64,000 nt of DNA from contig NC_092182.1 of assembly GCF_043641665.1 (NCBI RefSeq), forward strand, positions 11,470,956-11,534,955, read 5' to 3'. Source of the DNA: Enoplosus armatus. Taxonomy: Eukaryota > Chordata > Actinopteri > Centrarchiformes > Enoplosidae. A model generated the notes under the pieces. The model saw only the letters and a list, made by a program, of their open reading frames with translations. It made no database searches and was not told the DNA's origin. The position numbers were made by a program, and so were the translations under genes. Each line of letters opens with the position of its first letter. Within the stretch, counting starts at the first letter, position 1. Of the stretch, positions 49,455 to 60,341 are shown piece by piece.

Positions 49455-49479
49455 CTTTATGGCTATAATTGCCATAAAG
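49455..49479. promoter_or_regulatory. Palindromic CDX/posterior-HOX-like site
   Basis: Perfect 9-bp inverted arms CTTTATGGC and GCCATAAAG with a 7-bp spacer. Each arm contains the GCCATAAA word typical of CDX factors. It lies about 5.7 kb beyond the gdf11 stop codon. Confidence 0.4.
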
Positions 49480-50231
49480 CTCCTCCCAAATCCTCCCAGC
49501 CCCCACTGGCCTTTCTTGAGGGCTTTGTAACATGTTCAATATTCCCATTGTACTGTACTTTTTTCTTTTTCTCCCACAAGGGCCTCCATGGCATAGTTTA
49601 GTCTTTATTTAATGAAGCTGGGTCAGAGTTCATCATGTTAGTAGTCTTAAGGCTTTGGGTGCAGCATTCAGCCTCTAACACTTCATGTCCAACTTGTACA
49701 ACTACTCCTTATGTGCCAAAACAATAAAAACATCCATCAATGTCCTCCCTTGTCTATGTAGGGCGGGTATGACTGATGATGTGTACGGCACATTGATGCA
49801 CTTGAGGGGCAGGGGACTGTGTGAATGTTTGTTTATGTCAAGTGAGGATTTGTCAAAAGGTTTATGTCATTGCTGGCATCAGTCTCCTCGAGCTTGTACT
49901 GGGTGGTCTTTGTCTGTTTGCATCCGTAAAGAGCTTCGTTCTCACTCTCATTTGTCCCCTATTGATTCTCTAAATTAGGTTGATGAGAGGCCCTCCTATC
50001 AGGTGGCATATTAATTGGGTCAGGCTGGATCTTATATGACATCCAAATAATGGCAACCCAAACCCCAACACTAAACCTTTGTCCTCTGAACGCTCTCTTT
50101 CACCAATTAGCCTCGCGGTGAATCTGCTTCCTGCCACCTCTGCTGTCCGTCACTGTTTTCCAAGAATCAGGATGCCACTGGTGGCTTAAGGAAGTGTGTG
50201 TGTGCTTCTCAAGGTGTGAGGGCAACCTGTG

Positions 50232-50233
<2 letters not shown>

Positions 50234-50292
<59 letters not shown>
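50234..50292. repeat. (TA)n microsatellite
   Basis: About 29 uninterrupted TA units. Confidence 0.97.
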
Positions 50293-50298
<6 letters not shown>

Positions 50299-50702
50299 AT
50301 AAACTGATTACAGTGACTCGATATGTTTAAATTTGACAACCTTTAGGAAAACAAAACAATAAATATATAAAGACTTCAGCATTTCCTGTTTTAAAACACC
50401 ATTCATCTTGATAGAATAGACTATAGTTTACACAAAGTATGACTGCACACAAAAAAATAGAAAAATCAAATAATGGAAAAAAAGAGATCTTTGAGGTCTT
50501 TTTCGTTTTGGTCAAAATTGGAGTATTTCTAAAATACTATGGCTGCAGAGGTGGTTGCACCAGCAATTTCAAACTTAGCATAGTTAAGTGTTTACAAACT
50601 GGAGATTTACACATCACTAAATTATGGATTGCACTGAACAAACTAGTTTTTACAAAAAAAGTTGTTACAAAATACTTACACCCAGTAACTTCCAGGTGTA
50701 AC

Positions 50703-52044
50703 TGGACTGGGTCACACCAGCTATTCATAAATCCATTACTAAATTTGTACTAAATTCGAAGTTCTTAGTAGCTACTAGCTTGTTTCAAACTAGTCATTAT
50801 TTTGTGATTTTGTGATTTAAATCTCAGTTTAAATCCCATCAAACAGCCTAGGTCAGATGTGTCTGAACAGGTCAAGTATATTGATATACTTGTCAGCATA
50901 TACACCTGGCAGTTAGTGGGAGCAAATACTTTGCAACTACTATAAATAACATTACATAACAAGTTTGTATGGTTTTAATTTAATAATGAGAAAATGTTCA
51001 CTCAGTAAACACATTATAACAAAGCCAAGTTTGAACTTACATGAAACCGTAGCATTGATTAGCCAACTGACAAAGCTAACCTTAGCTTGCTAATATATGA
51101 CCTGTTTAGATTGAAGAGTAAAGATTTGCATGGTTGATACATCTGACCTATCACTTGATCAAAAGACTGTTTAATATAAACTGGAAAGAATTTGAATTGT
51201 ATTTAAAAAACAAAACAATACCTCAAATTGTAATGTTACGTTAGACGACAAGAGCAAATGCCGCCAGTTAGATTAGCATGATTTCTCCTTCTAAACTGCA
51301 TTCCACTAACTATGAAACACATATTTCTGTATGTTTGCACAAAACAAAGTCATACCTACAAAAACATTTTTTATTTTTTGGAAGTTGCAGCCAGCTACAG
51401 GGACTACCTATCTATTTATCTACATGGTTGATTACTTTTGACACTACAGATGTTTCCTAGCAACCAATGTACACATTACTGAAGTCTTTACTAGCTAAGA
51501 CATTTGATTTTTTTTTGGCCACTTGGGGGTAGCAGAAACGAGCTGTGAACACAATACTGACATATTGTCAGGGGGTACCTGTCACTTGCTTATTTACACC
51601 TGCAGCAGATGGAGCAAAATTTGCATGAATTTGGCCACCTGATGTATTTAAGTCCAATATTCGCGCTTTATCAGGCTCTTTAGCTGTTAAATGCTCCAAT
51701 ATGTTCACCAGCTAACTTTGTCTGCTAACTTTGAAATCACAGCAATGTGGTGAAATACACAAAAAAGCTTCCTAGAGCTGTGAGGAACTGCGGGTGATAA
51801 GTCTCTTGCTTCATCAATACGAGTGACCGCTTTCACATACAAGTAGTGATGTGACCCATTGTTGATATAAAAATATTGATTATAGCCACTTTTATGTTTT
51901 TATATGAAAGTTAATTTAATTTATTAATTTTAATGGTACAACCCAAGTTAGGAAATCACTAGTTTGAAATGAGCTGGTTACTAACAACTTGGACTTTTCA
52001 CACAAATGTATGGATTTATGAATAGCTGGTGAAACCCAGTCCAG
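50703..52044. mobile_element. Inverted-arm element, about 1.34 kb, unclassified
   Basis: The left arm (about 50,703-50,800) and the reverse complement of the right arm (about 51,948-52,044) share 'tggactgggt', 'caccagctattcataaatcc' and 'tttcaaactagt'. The arms are diverged and the interior holds no recognised transposase. Target duplications are not clear. Confidence 0.5.
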
Positions 52045-52109
52045 GTAGGGAGCAGGCTGACCGGACTCAGCGAAAAATAAACAACAAATCCCATAAGCTA
52101 AATAAATGA

Positions 52110-55100
52110 TTTATTGTACAAAAGAAAAATGACAGTAAATAAACAACAAAAGGCAAAAATAACAATTGAACAGTTATTCATATGCACAACCATTAAACTA
52201 CAAAGTTGGGGTGATTTTTTTTAAATCTACACAAAGAACGGAGGAATGAAGGGGGAAAGTGAGAAAAACATTAGAAGCGGTGAACCTGTCCAAAACATCA
52301 TAAATGTCAACATTTGGGTAGGTATTTACATAGAGATTTCTTACTCTCATATATTTATATGAAAACACTCTCACACATACCAGTATACAAACACTAAAGT
52401 TCAAAATGCAACTTCTCAACAAGCCATAGATGTGGGCACAGCTAATTATTTCTTTTGACCACACATTACCAGAGCCGCTACCATCAGTCACTCTGTCAAT
52501 AACTCAATCTGAACCTGAGAGCAAGGGGACCCTGTGGTTTTCACAGGGGTCGGGTTGGGTGGGGGGTTGGGGTTGGGGTTCTTATGGGTAAAATGTTTGC
52601 ACAGATTAATGGATGACAAATTTAAAAAAGCAAGGTTTTTAGAAGGCTAAAGTGAGGTAGACAGACTTTGAAATGCATTGTAATTAATATTAATAAATAG
52701 ACAATTGACCAGTTGAATTATTTCCAACCACTGCCCCTAAACCAGCTTTTTTCCTCCCTTTGAAATGTTCTAGCATATTCCTGCGATCACAAAAGTTACA
52801 GCACACAACATGTCATCCTCTACTTTGGCTAACAATCCCTGGATACTCCTCCCATACTTACATGGGTGCTTTCACTTAAAATACACACAAAGGCAAAAAC
52901 ATGTCTACACAAGACAGTCGACACATTGTTTAAGTCAAAAGGACGTAGTCTCTCTAACATGGTAACAGATTAAAGTTGGTGGGCGGGCCATTTCCAGTTA
53001 AAGCATTCTATGTTTATTGATCCAGACACTTATTATACACATGACTTATCACCCAAAGTGGGCAAGGAGGCCTTTCAGGCCGCTGGTACAGTACGTCCAG
53101 GTTCCAGATTGGATAGAAGAAGTGTGTGAGTGTATGGACAGGCCCCCGCTTCGGACAAAAGTCAGGAAAGCGTGATGGTATCAAAAAGAAGTGATAACCT
53201 CTCTAGTTTATGGTTTATCACCAGAAGCTTGAATAGTTTTTTTTTTTATCCTATACTGTACAAGCTCTCTTGTGCTTGGTAAAACACAAACAACACTTTA
53301 CCTCCTCACGCCATGAACGTCCCATAGTGCAAAATTTATTGTTGGTAAGGTAGAGTGCCCCAAAAAAGGTTTTTGTACCCCTTTTTTTTTTAAATATATA
53401 CATATATCATTTATATATAATGTCAGAAGGCTCTTCCTTTATCCAACAGCATAGTGCTTTCGTTTACAACAAAAGGATATCTTTGCTTTGACATCCAGGA
53501 GACAAAGACAGACTTCAAGCGTACTAATCTACTCTGTGTTCAAGCACTAACAATATTTTCTCCATTATGATAACGACGATACAGTTGAGGTGAAGGTGGA
53601 TGGGGGCATTTCAAAACGCAATCAAATATCTTCTCTAAGCTAAAGTCAGTGGTTGAGTAACATTCTCTCATTTTTTATGTGGTTTGTTGTGATTCATAAA
53701 GTTGTTATTTCTGAGTACAGTACTGCAATTAAGGATTTTGCATTTTTTATTTCTATGTTTTCTGAAACTAGTAAGAGAAAATGTGAATGAACTGGCTTGA
53801 CATGAGGAATGAAGCTTTTTTAATTTATGTGTATTTTTTTTTTTACGCAGAACACGGTTGTAAGTATGAATGTGTAAACTTTTAATGATAATACTGTAAT
53901 TATGTTTTGTGCTATTTTCAGGCTACAGCATGGTGAAAATCTACATCGATTTTGTGTTCTGTTTGTTATTACATGCTCAGTCCCAGGCCTCTTCAAGTTA
54001 TGAAACAGTGCATTTACTTCTCTCTTTAAACATTGAATGTAAAAGTTGAAGGTGTTAAAGTGTATTTTCCTTTGTTACATAGAAGAAAGGAAATCTGTCG
54101 TGTTCTTGTCATCCTGCAGGACCCTGCTCCTCCTCCTCTCCCAGGCGGCGCCGAATGACTTCAGAGTGCATCTACATTACAGTACTGTTTTAGACTTTAG
54201 TGTGCAAGCGAAACCTAAATCTGTATTATCTACTTTTACAGAATGGCAGAAATAGCTATACTGGCTTAATGTATTCGCTTTGAAAGACAGAGTTAAAATA
54301 GTATAACCTCTTCTCTCTCCCTTTTCCTTTTTGAGTTTTACAAGACTACAAATAAAAAAAGATCAAAGTAACTGTGAAAGGTTTCGTAGATACTCGAGAA
54401 TGTCACACTGGGGTGTTATACATTAATAGAGGGTATAGGTTTGGTTTTGGATCTCCTCAACACTTTACATCTCTAGAGCACATCTCTAAACATCTGTAAA
54501 CAAGATTTTTGATATATACTAAGAGTATTTTTAATGGTAAACCCTCCTCACATTAGCATGGATTTTGTTCTTTTTGTTAAAGTGATGGATTGCAAAATAA
54601 TTCTGATCATGCCCCCTTGCAAACTCTTTTTGTGGATCAAATCTCACCCGTAAATAAGTGTATCTGTGAAATTAAGTTTTCCCAAACTCACCGTAGGACT
54701 GAAACTGCGTTAAAAATATTGTAAATGCTTATGTCTCCTGTCATCTCAATCCACTAACCTGGACATTTCACAAAGATGCCATTTAAAAAACAAAATCTTT
54801 AAAAACCCACAAAACTAACACATACTCTATAACATAGTTTTGTCTCATTTACCGTTTTCTGAAGCTGCTCCAGGACAACCTCTTTAAATCATTCATAATG
54901 TACTGTATTTCCATCACTCAGTCCTTTTTTTGATTCATGTTTCATTTATAACTTTTTTTTACAGTTAGAATCAATTTAATTACTGGAAAAATGGAAACCC
55001 AGTGGGATGATTTTGTGGCTGAGCAAAAGTGAAATCTGGTGCCGAGGAGTGGGTTCTGGTGCCACGGGAGAGCTCCGTAAGGGTTTTGGGTGGTTTGATG

Positions 55101-55139
55101 CGATGGTGGCTGTACACAAGTGTGCGTCTCCCCTACAGC
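52110..55139 (-). other. gdf11: Probable gdf11 3' UTR/3' flank
   Basis: No gene was recognised between the gdf11 stop and the AATAAA (minus) at 52,110-52,115. A long 3' UTR is plausible, but the real cleavage site is unknown and nearer AATAAA words exist. A G-rich tract (plus strand) lies at 52,552-52,578. Confidence 0.4.
52552..52578 (+). repeat. G-rich tract (GGGTTGGGTGGGGGGTTGGGG type)
   Basis: Five G-tracts of 3-6 nt separated by T/TT: a potential G-quadruplex on the plus strand (C-rich in gdf11 RNA). Confidence 0.75.
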
Positions 55140-55520
55140 CTAAGAGCAGCCACATCTATCCACCACCATCCCTGGGATTTTGCCGTGAATGATCTGCTGC
55201 TTGTCATTGAAGTACAGCATGTTAATAGGGGACATCTTGGTCGGGGTACAGCAGGGCCCTGCGGAGCCTCGGGGGTTGGCGTGCTGCACCAGGTGGGTGT
55301 GCGGGTATTTCTGCATGAACATGTATTCGCACTGGCCGGAGCAATAGTTGGCTTTGTAGCGTTTGGGGGCAATGATCCAGTCCCAGCCGAACGCCTCAAA
55401 ATCCACAGTCAGAGGGTAGCGACAGCAGCGAGACTCGGTGGAGTGCTCGTCACAGTCCAGACCCAGGTTTCTCCGAGAACGTTTGGTCGTCTCGAGAACC
55501 TTCACTTCCAGGAACGGCTG
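55140..55520 (-). CDS. gdf11: gdf11 exon 3: furin site and mature ligand
   Basis: 126 codons plus TAG. It begins [17 protein letters not shown] and then the mature peptide. The acceptor reads TTCCAGCAG|CCG, a tandem NAGNAG site that could include or drop the first Gln without changing frame. Confidence 0.96.
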   Translation of the reverse strand, partial: QPFLEVKVLETTKRSRRNLGLDCDEHSTESRCCRYPLTVDFEAFGWDWIIAPKRYKANYCSGQCEYMFMQKYPHTHLVQHANPRGSAGPCCTPTKMSPINMLYFNDKQQIIHGKIPGMVVDRCGCS

Positions 55521-58500
55521 CTGGAATCAGGGGGAGGAGGGGCAGGACAGAGAGAAAGAGGTGGTTATAAGAGAACAACAGCAACAACATGGCTGACATA
55601 TCAGTTAAGGAAATTATTTGACGAGAAGTGACAATTCTGTCCACCACAATTAAAAACATGTACAGTAAATGACATCACCACTCAAAGTCTTAAAGGACAT
55701 CAACATTTTGGGAAATATGCGTATTTGCTATTTTGCCAAGAATGAGACGAGAAGATTGATACCACTCTCATGTCTGTGTGTTAACTATGAAGCTAGAGAC
55801 TGGGTGTTATTAGCTTAGCTTAGCATAGAGACTGCAAGCAGGAGGAAACAGCTAGCCTGGCTCTTTCCAAAGTTTAAAAGTATGCCCACCAACACAAATT
55901 AACATGTTGTGACTTGTTGTTTTAATCTTTACACAAACTTAAGTGTGTTACGTATTGTAACTATTTCTGTGCAGTGTCTCTGTTTGTTGATTGGCAACCT
56001 CACAGCAATAACAAGATTTTGGGAAGCTCCCAGCAGTTATTTGCCAAAAAATGCTAATATTCTAATGCTAAGCTAATCGTCTCCCAGCTTTAGCTACACA
56101 CAGATAGACCTTTTTTCCCAGAAGACATATTGACATATTGTGGCATATACATTTTTCTTCATGAAGGTCTGAGTACTAAAACATTGTTAATAAAATGAAT
56201 ACAAGTGATCCAGAGTGAGGGGGATTCTTTGGTTTCTTCACATGTTGTAAAAAAGCACAAGGGTAATTAATAACATTAATAATGGCTGCATCCCATCCCA
56301 TTTCCTGAGGAGGACTGCATATAGAATTTGTTTTTCTTCAAGTAAAGACACAAACACTAACAGCTAACCTACGAAATGACAGAAACTGGACTACAAACTG
56401 GACTTCCTCTGACACCTCAGTAGTAGTACAAATATAAACAGGTTGTATTAGTATTCAGTGAATAGTATTCTAATGCTGTAATTTCCAGATAGAAACTATC
56501 CCAGAGAGATACAAGAGAGAGAAACTTTATTAAATAAAAATGTAAATTTGAATATATGCGATTATATGAGGTTGTTTGTCTGTTTGGTAAACATAAGGCC
56601 CAAGACACTGTACTGAAAAAACAAGCTAAAACTTCAGACGATTGTGTATGTTTTTACACAGTTGACTATGCCTTGTCTTATTTGGAGCAATAATACCCTG
56701 ACTGATCCTGACAGATATTTTTGATGCTATGTTGTGACTTTTCACATTATGTTGTTTTGATCACTTATCAAATGAAGCAGATAGTAGCTGCTAGAAAGCC
56801 TTTTTCCTCTTCAAAGCAAAGAAAAGTTTAGCAAAGCAAAAAACAGTCTTCTTAAGACTGAGCTCCTTCAAGCAGCTCTATCACTTATTCTCACTGTTAC
56901 TGCTGCTAATGAAGTAAATCACACCAACTTGCACTAAAATAAGATAGCAGGAGGTTATCCCATACAGAGGTATTAACAATATGACAAAAACCCTAAATGT
57001 TCCTGTTTCAACATGTTAAGTAGCTGTGGTGTGTTGTGACCTTTCTCTCAACACATCTAGGAATACTTTCTGGCCAATTACTCCAGTAATTTAAATGTAG
57101 TTCAGGTACAAAATGAATGATTTCTTCAATACTAAAACACTAACTAATGATCCACTATAAACCGCTTTGTTTGAATTGTCACAGTGGTTAAAGCACAGGT
57201 GTAAATAATAAAATGAATGATGGCTGAATTCCATTTAGCTGCTTCAGTTTCACAGTCCTGGTATTGTGCATGCAGACTCACACTGTCACACTGACTTACT
57301 GGGACACTTGAAAGAACAGAGGCATCATTAATGTTATTAGTAACACCTGTGCTTTTCCTAAAATGACAAGTTAAAATGTCTGCTGTGAAAAAGGCGTATT
57401 AAAAATCAACTTGTTACACAAGTGCAGTAGTTTTCCATCAAGCCCGGTACTTCATTGCATTCAACAGAGACACCAGATGTTTATCAGTTCTATTGATTGA
57501 ATTTATGTAACGTTATACTACTCCTGATAGTAAGCTGAACCCGTTGATTTCATGTCTTTTTACAACTCTGCTGTCACACTTTTAAAAATCTGAATGAATA
57601 CAGTAAACGCCATCTTGTCAGCTCCACAGCTGAATGCTTTGTAAAGCAAGAATCGGATCTGATTAGTAACCATGACAACAGAATAGACTTTTTGGCTTGT
57701 CATGGCAGGAAAAGCACAGGCGTAATTGATAACATTAAAAAACGACTGCATTCCATTTAGATGAGCCAGTTCCTGGGTCCTGATATTGTGCTCGCTGTCA
57801 TGTCTTACTTACACTTGACTCTGAGCCACAGTTTACAAATTTGTTGTAATTTACTCAACTAGGTGTAGTTATCTGAGGTCCACAAACATCTCAGCTTAGA
57901 GAGTTGGTTAAAAAGAGGTACTCTCTGATTTAGCTTAGCATTACTAACAGTTGCTAATGGCTACCAGTGTTTTCTCCAAACTATAACATTGACACTTGGA
58001 CAACCTGAAAGGAGCCAAAGTGACAAAGAAAAATATTCAAAACTGCATAAAATTAAAACCCACACATCTGATATTTCACAAAAACATATGAATGAATTTG
58101 TCATTTTTAAAGTAGGGACACAATGTGGCATTTGAGCACCGATTCAAAGCTGCATTGATAGAAAGCAGCCTTTTCTAACGCCGATGGCTGACTCTATGCT
58201 TGATTTGATCCATGACCCGGGAGGTCATCTGCAGGCTACCATAACCTTGACCTTTGGGCAAAGCAAGCGGATCAAATATTTTACTCCATCATGTTTGTTT
58301 TACAAAGCCTTCCTCTCCCCACAGTGATTCCAGCTGGGCTCGAGCACAGTTTTTTGTGACGCATTCAAAAGAGGAAATAAGCTGAAAGACCGTTGGGGTG
58401 AGACCATGTCAGCTTGGCCTTTAGGGCTTTTGTTGTAGAAAAAAAGACCCAGAGGATCAGGGAGAAGCAGAGTTTGACTCTTTCTTTGCTTGTTGTGTTT

Positions 58501-60341
58501 TGTTTTATTTTGGTACACTTGCCTGTGTTTTTGATCTTTTCCTTTTTTTTGTTCAAGAATAATATTGCACACTGCTGTGTGCTCAGAGGGCAGCGATTTA
58601 TTGGCCAAGACACCAGAGCTGACCTCTGATATGTGTTGTGAAGATCTGACCCAAATGACCACTTGGTAAATATTTGGTGTTGCTTAACTGGGATGAGTGA
58701 CCTACATAATTCAACATAGATGTTGCATGTAACTGTCAGTCGCAGTAACTCCGGGATTTCTAACTAGATTAATGGTTCACGGATGGTTTTGCTTTGCACT
58801 GAAGTTTGAAGTCATCCGTGCAAACCCATCCATTACATCAGACACAGAGCCAGTACATTTTTCAAATCCTGTTTCAGAGTTTGAGGCCCAGGAGCATCCT
58901 TTCAACACAAGGCTAAATGATCCACAGCTTGAGGTGGAAATCTTTAAAGGAACGATCAAACTATTCAGAGGAACATTGGCTTTGGATCCATTCACATTTT
59001 GCAAAAGAGCACAATCTTTTCTACTTTATTTTTATATACAGTATATCTGTCTGTGCACATTAAAATGAGGAATTATGGAAGTAAAATATGAAGAATTTCT
59101 GACTGTCACACATATGATGCAGATAACATGCACCAGTTTTAGTTTGCAGCAGACTTGAAGATGCAGTGATGACTTTGGTGAAGGCTGATCCAAACAAAGC
59201 AGCTGTGTTTTCTCTGGACTGAACTAAATATAGCGTGGTCATGACTGACATGTTCAAATAGGAGTGCTGTGGTGCTGATGTTTAGGGTCGAAAATACATG
59301 TGATGCTTTTATAGGAGACTGGTTTATAAACTTCCCAATTTAAGTTGTATGTCCACAGTTTTAAATGACACAGAATACAGCACTCATCATGTTCCTACAT
59401 GCAAACATAATTCAAAGATGAACAGTTATAACAAATTAAATGTTTGACTTTTGAAGACATGTATATCCATTTCTGTGTGGAGATTTACAATCAGTGTCTT
59501 TCACTAATACAACAAACACATGTTTGTGTTTAAGGGGAACCTGTGAGGGAAGCTCTTCTCTTCTCCTTACAGTGTGATTTAGGATGAATGCAGCTTAAAG
59601 AAAACATTGTGTTGGTTCCAGGTTTGTTTGAAACCATTTTTGCTTTTAGAGAAGAGTAGCTGCTGGCTGCATTGGCCGTGGTTCAAAACATGGCTTTTAA
59701 TGTCAGTACTTTCACTTTACTGAAATTAACAGTGGCTGTCCAGAAGGTAAGAAACAATATTCAGAAATCTAAATGCTTTAAAAATGGTCGGGAGCTTTTC
59801 AAAATCTGCTGTGGATCAAATATAAAGCATAAAGGGTGCAAGACGAATATTGCAGGGCAACATCAAATCTGATAACTTGCTTCAAAAGAGATAATTTGCA
59901 TAGATCTGAGCTACAATGGAAGTTAACCCCCCCCCACAACCCCAGGGACAGGTCTGAGGGTCCTTACCAGCCCCTCCTCCCCGGGTCTCAGCGAGGTAAC
60001 TGCCAGGTCATTGCCGCTCTCGTCAAAGGCGTTGATGTCGATTCCCCAGTTGGTGTGGGGCTGTTTGAACCAGTTCTGCAACACGTGCTTAAAGTCAATA
60101 CTTTGCCAGTGGCCGACCCTGGAGTTGAGCTCTATCTTCAGGGAGCGGATGCGGATGTGGCGGCTGCCCTGCTCCGTGACGGGCTTCAGTCGGAGGATCT
60201 GCAGGTAAACGGTGGAGGTCTGCTGTAGCGGTCGCAGGTACACCCACAGCTGGGCCTTTAGCACCTTAGTGAACATCAGCTTGGGGCTAAACTTGAAGAA
60301 GCAGCAGCTTGGCTTTCCGTTCACCTGCACCAGGGGCTCCG
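55140..60341 (-). CDS. gdf11: Growth differentiation factor 11, exons 2 and 3 (5' partial)
   Basis: Exon 2 (60341-59968) and exon 3 (55520-55140) join in frame across a 4.4-kb intron. They encode the C-terminal part of the latency propeptide, an RSRR furin site, and a 109-residue mature TGF-beta ligand with all nine cysteines, from [10 protein letters not shown] to MVVDRCGCS. The residues [18 protein letters not shown] and YFNDKQQI identify GDF11 and not myostatin, which has GECEF/GECEY-type residues there. Exon lengths 374 and 381 nt agree with this subfamily. Exon 1 (signal peptide, start codon) is not found in 60,342-64,000, so intron 1 exceeds 3.6 kb and the gene is cut by the window edge. 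Role: secreted dimer acting through activin type II receptors and SMAD2/3 in axial patterning and neurogenesis. Confidence 0.95.
55690..56115. repeat. Interspersed repeat (ACCACTCTCATGTCTG / AGCTTAGCTTAGCATA family)
   Basis: Contains 'gagacgagaagattgatacc', 'actctcatgtctgt', 'tagcttagcttagcatagag' and 'gaggaaacagctagcctggc'. These are words of a very abundant percomorph repeat. It lies in gdf11 intron 2, about 170 bp from exon 3. Confidence 0.75.
56245..57850. repeat. Cluster of GCACAGGTGTTACTAATAAC-family copies in gdf11 intron 2
   Basis: A partial copy lies near 56,248-56,300 (plus). A larger copy, reverse to the 10,883 copy, lies near 57,190-57,400, and a third at about 57,705-57,840. The intervening sequence shows no gene. 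Confidence 0.6.
57860..59960. other. gdf11 intron 2, remaining part; no gene seen
   Basis: No embedded gene was recognised; the open frames are short and without support. Confidence 0.5.
59968..60341 (-). CDS. gdf11: gdf11 exon 2: propeptide
   Basis: 124 codons plus 2 nt completing a split Ala codon. It contains [20 protein letters not shown], the [10 protein letters not shown] strand, [11 protein letters not shown] and [16 protein letters not shown], the conserved arm region of the GDF8/11 propeptide. Donor CTG|GTAAGG; acceptor TTCTCCAG|CGG. Confidence 0.95.

Larger units (their letters stand above)
45345..50230. other. Intergenic, distal part before gdf11; no gene seen
   Basis: Contains purine-rich GAGA sequence (45,710-45,770), repeated 15-mers at 45,961 and 46,126, a G-rich tract (46,771-46,799), the C-run/(CA)n, and a CDX-like dyad (49,455-49,479). 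Open frames near 48,000-48,400 are unrecognised. Confidence 0.4.

Noticed and set aside
50100..50339. Minus-strand frame containing alternating Tyr-Ile residues
   Set aside because: Translation of the (TA)n microsatellite.
55140..55505. Myostatin (mstn) as identity of the TGF-beta exon
   Set aside because: The mature residues [14 protein letters not shown] and NDKQQI follow GDF11, not myostatin.
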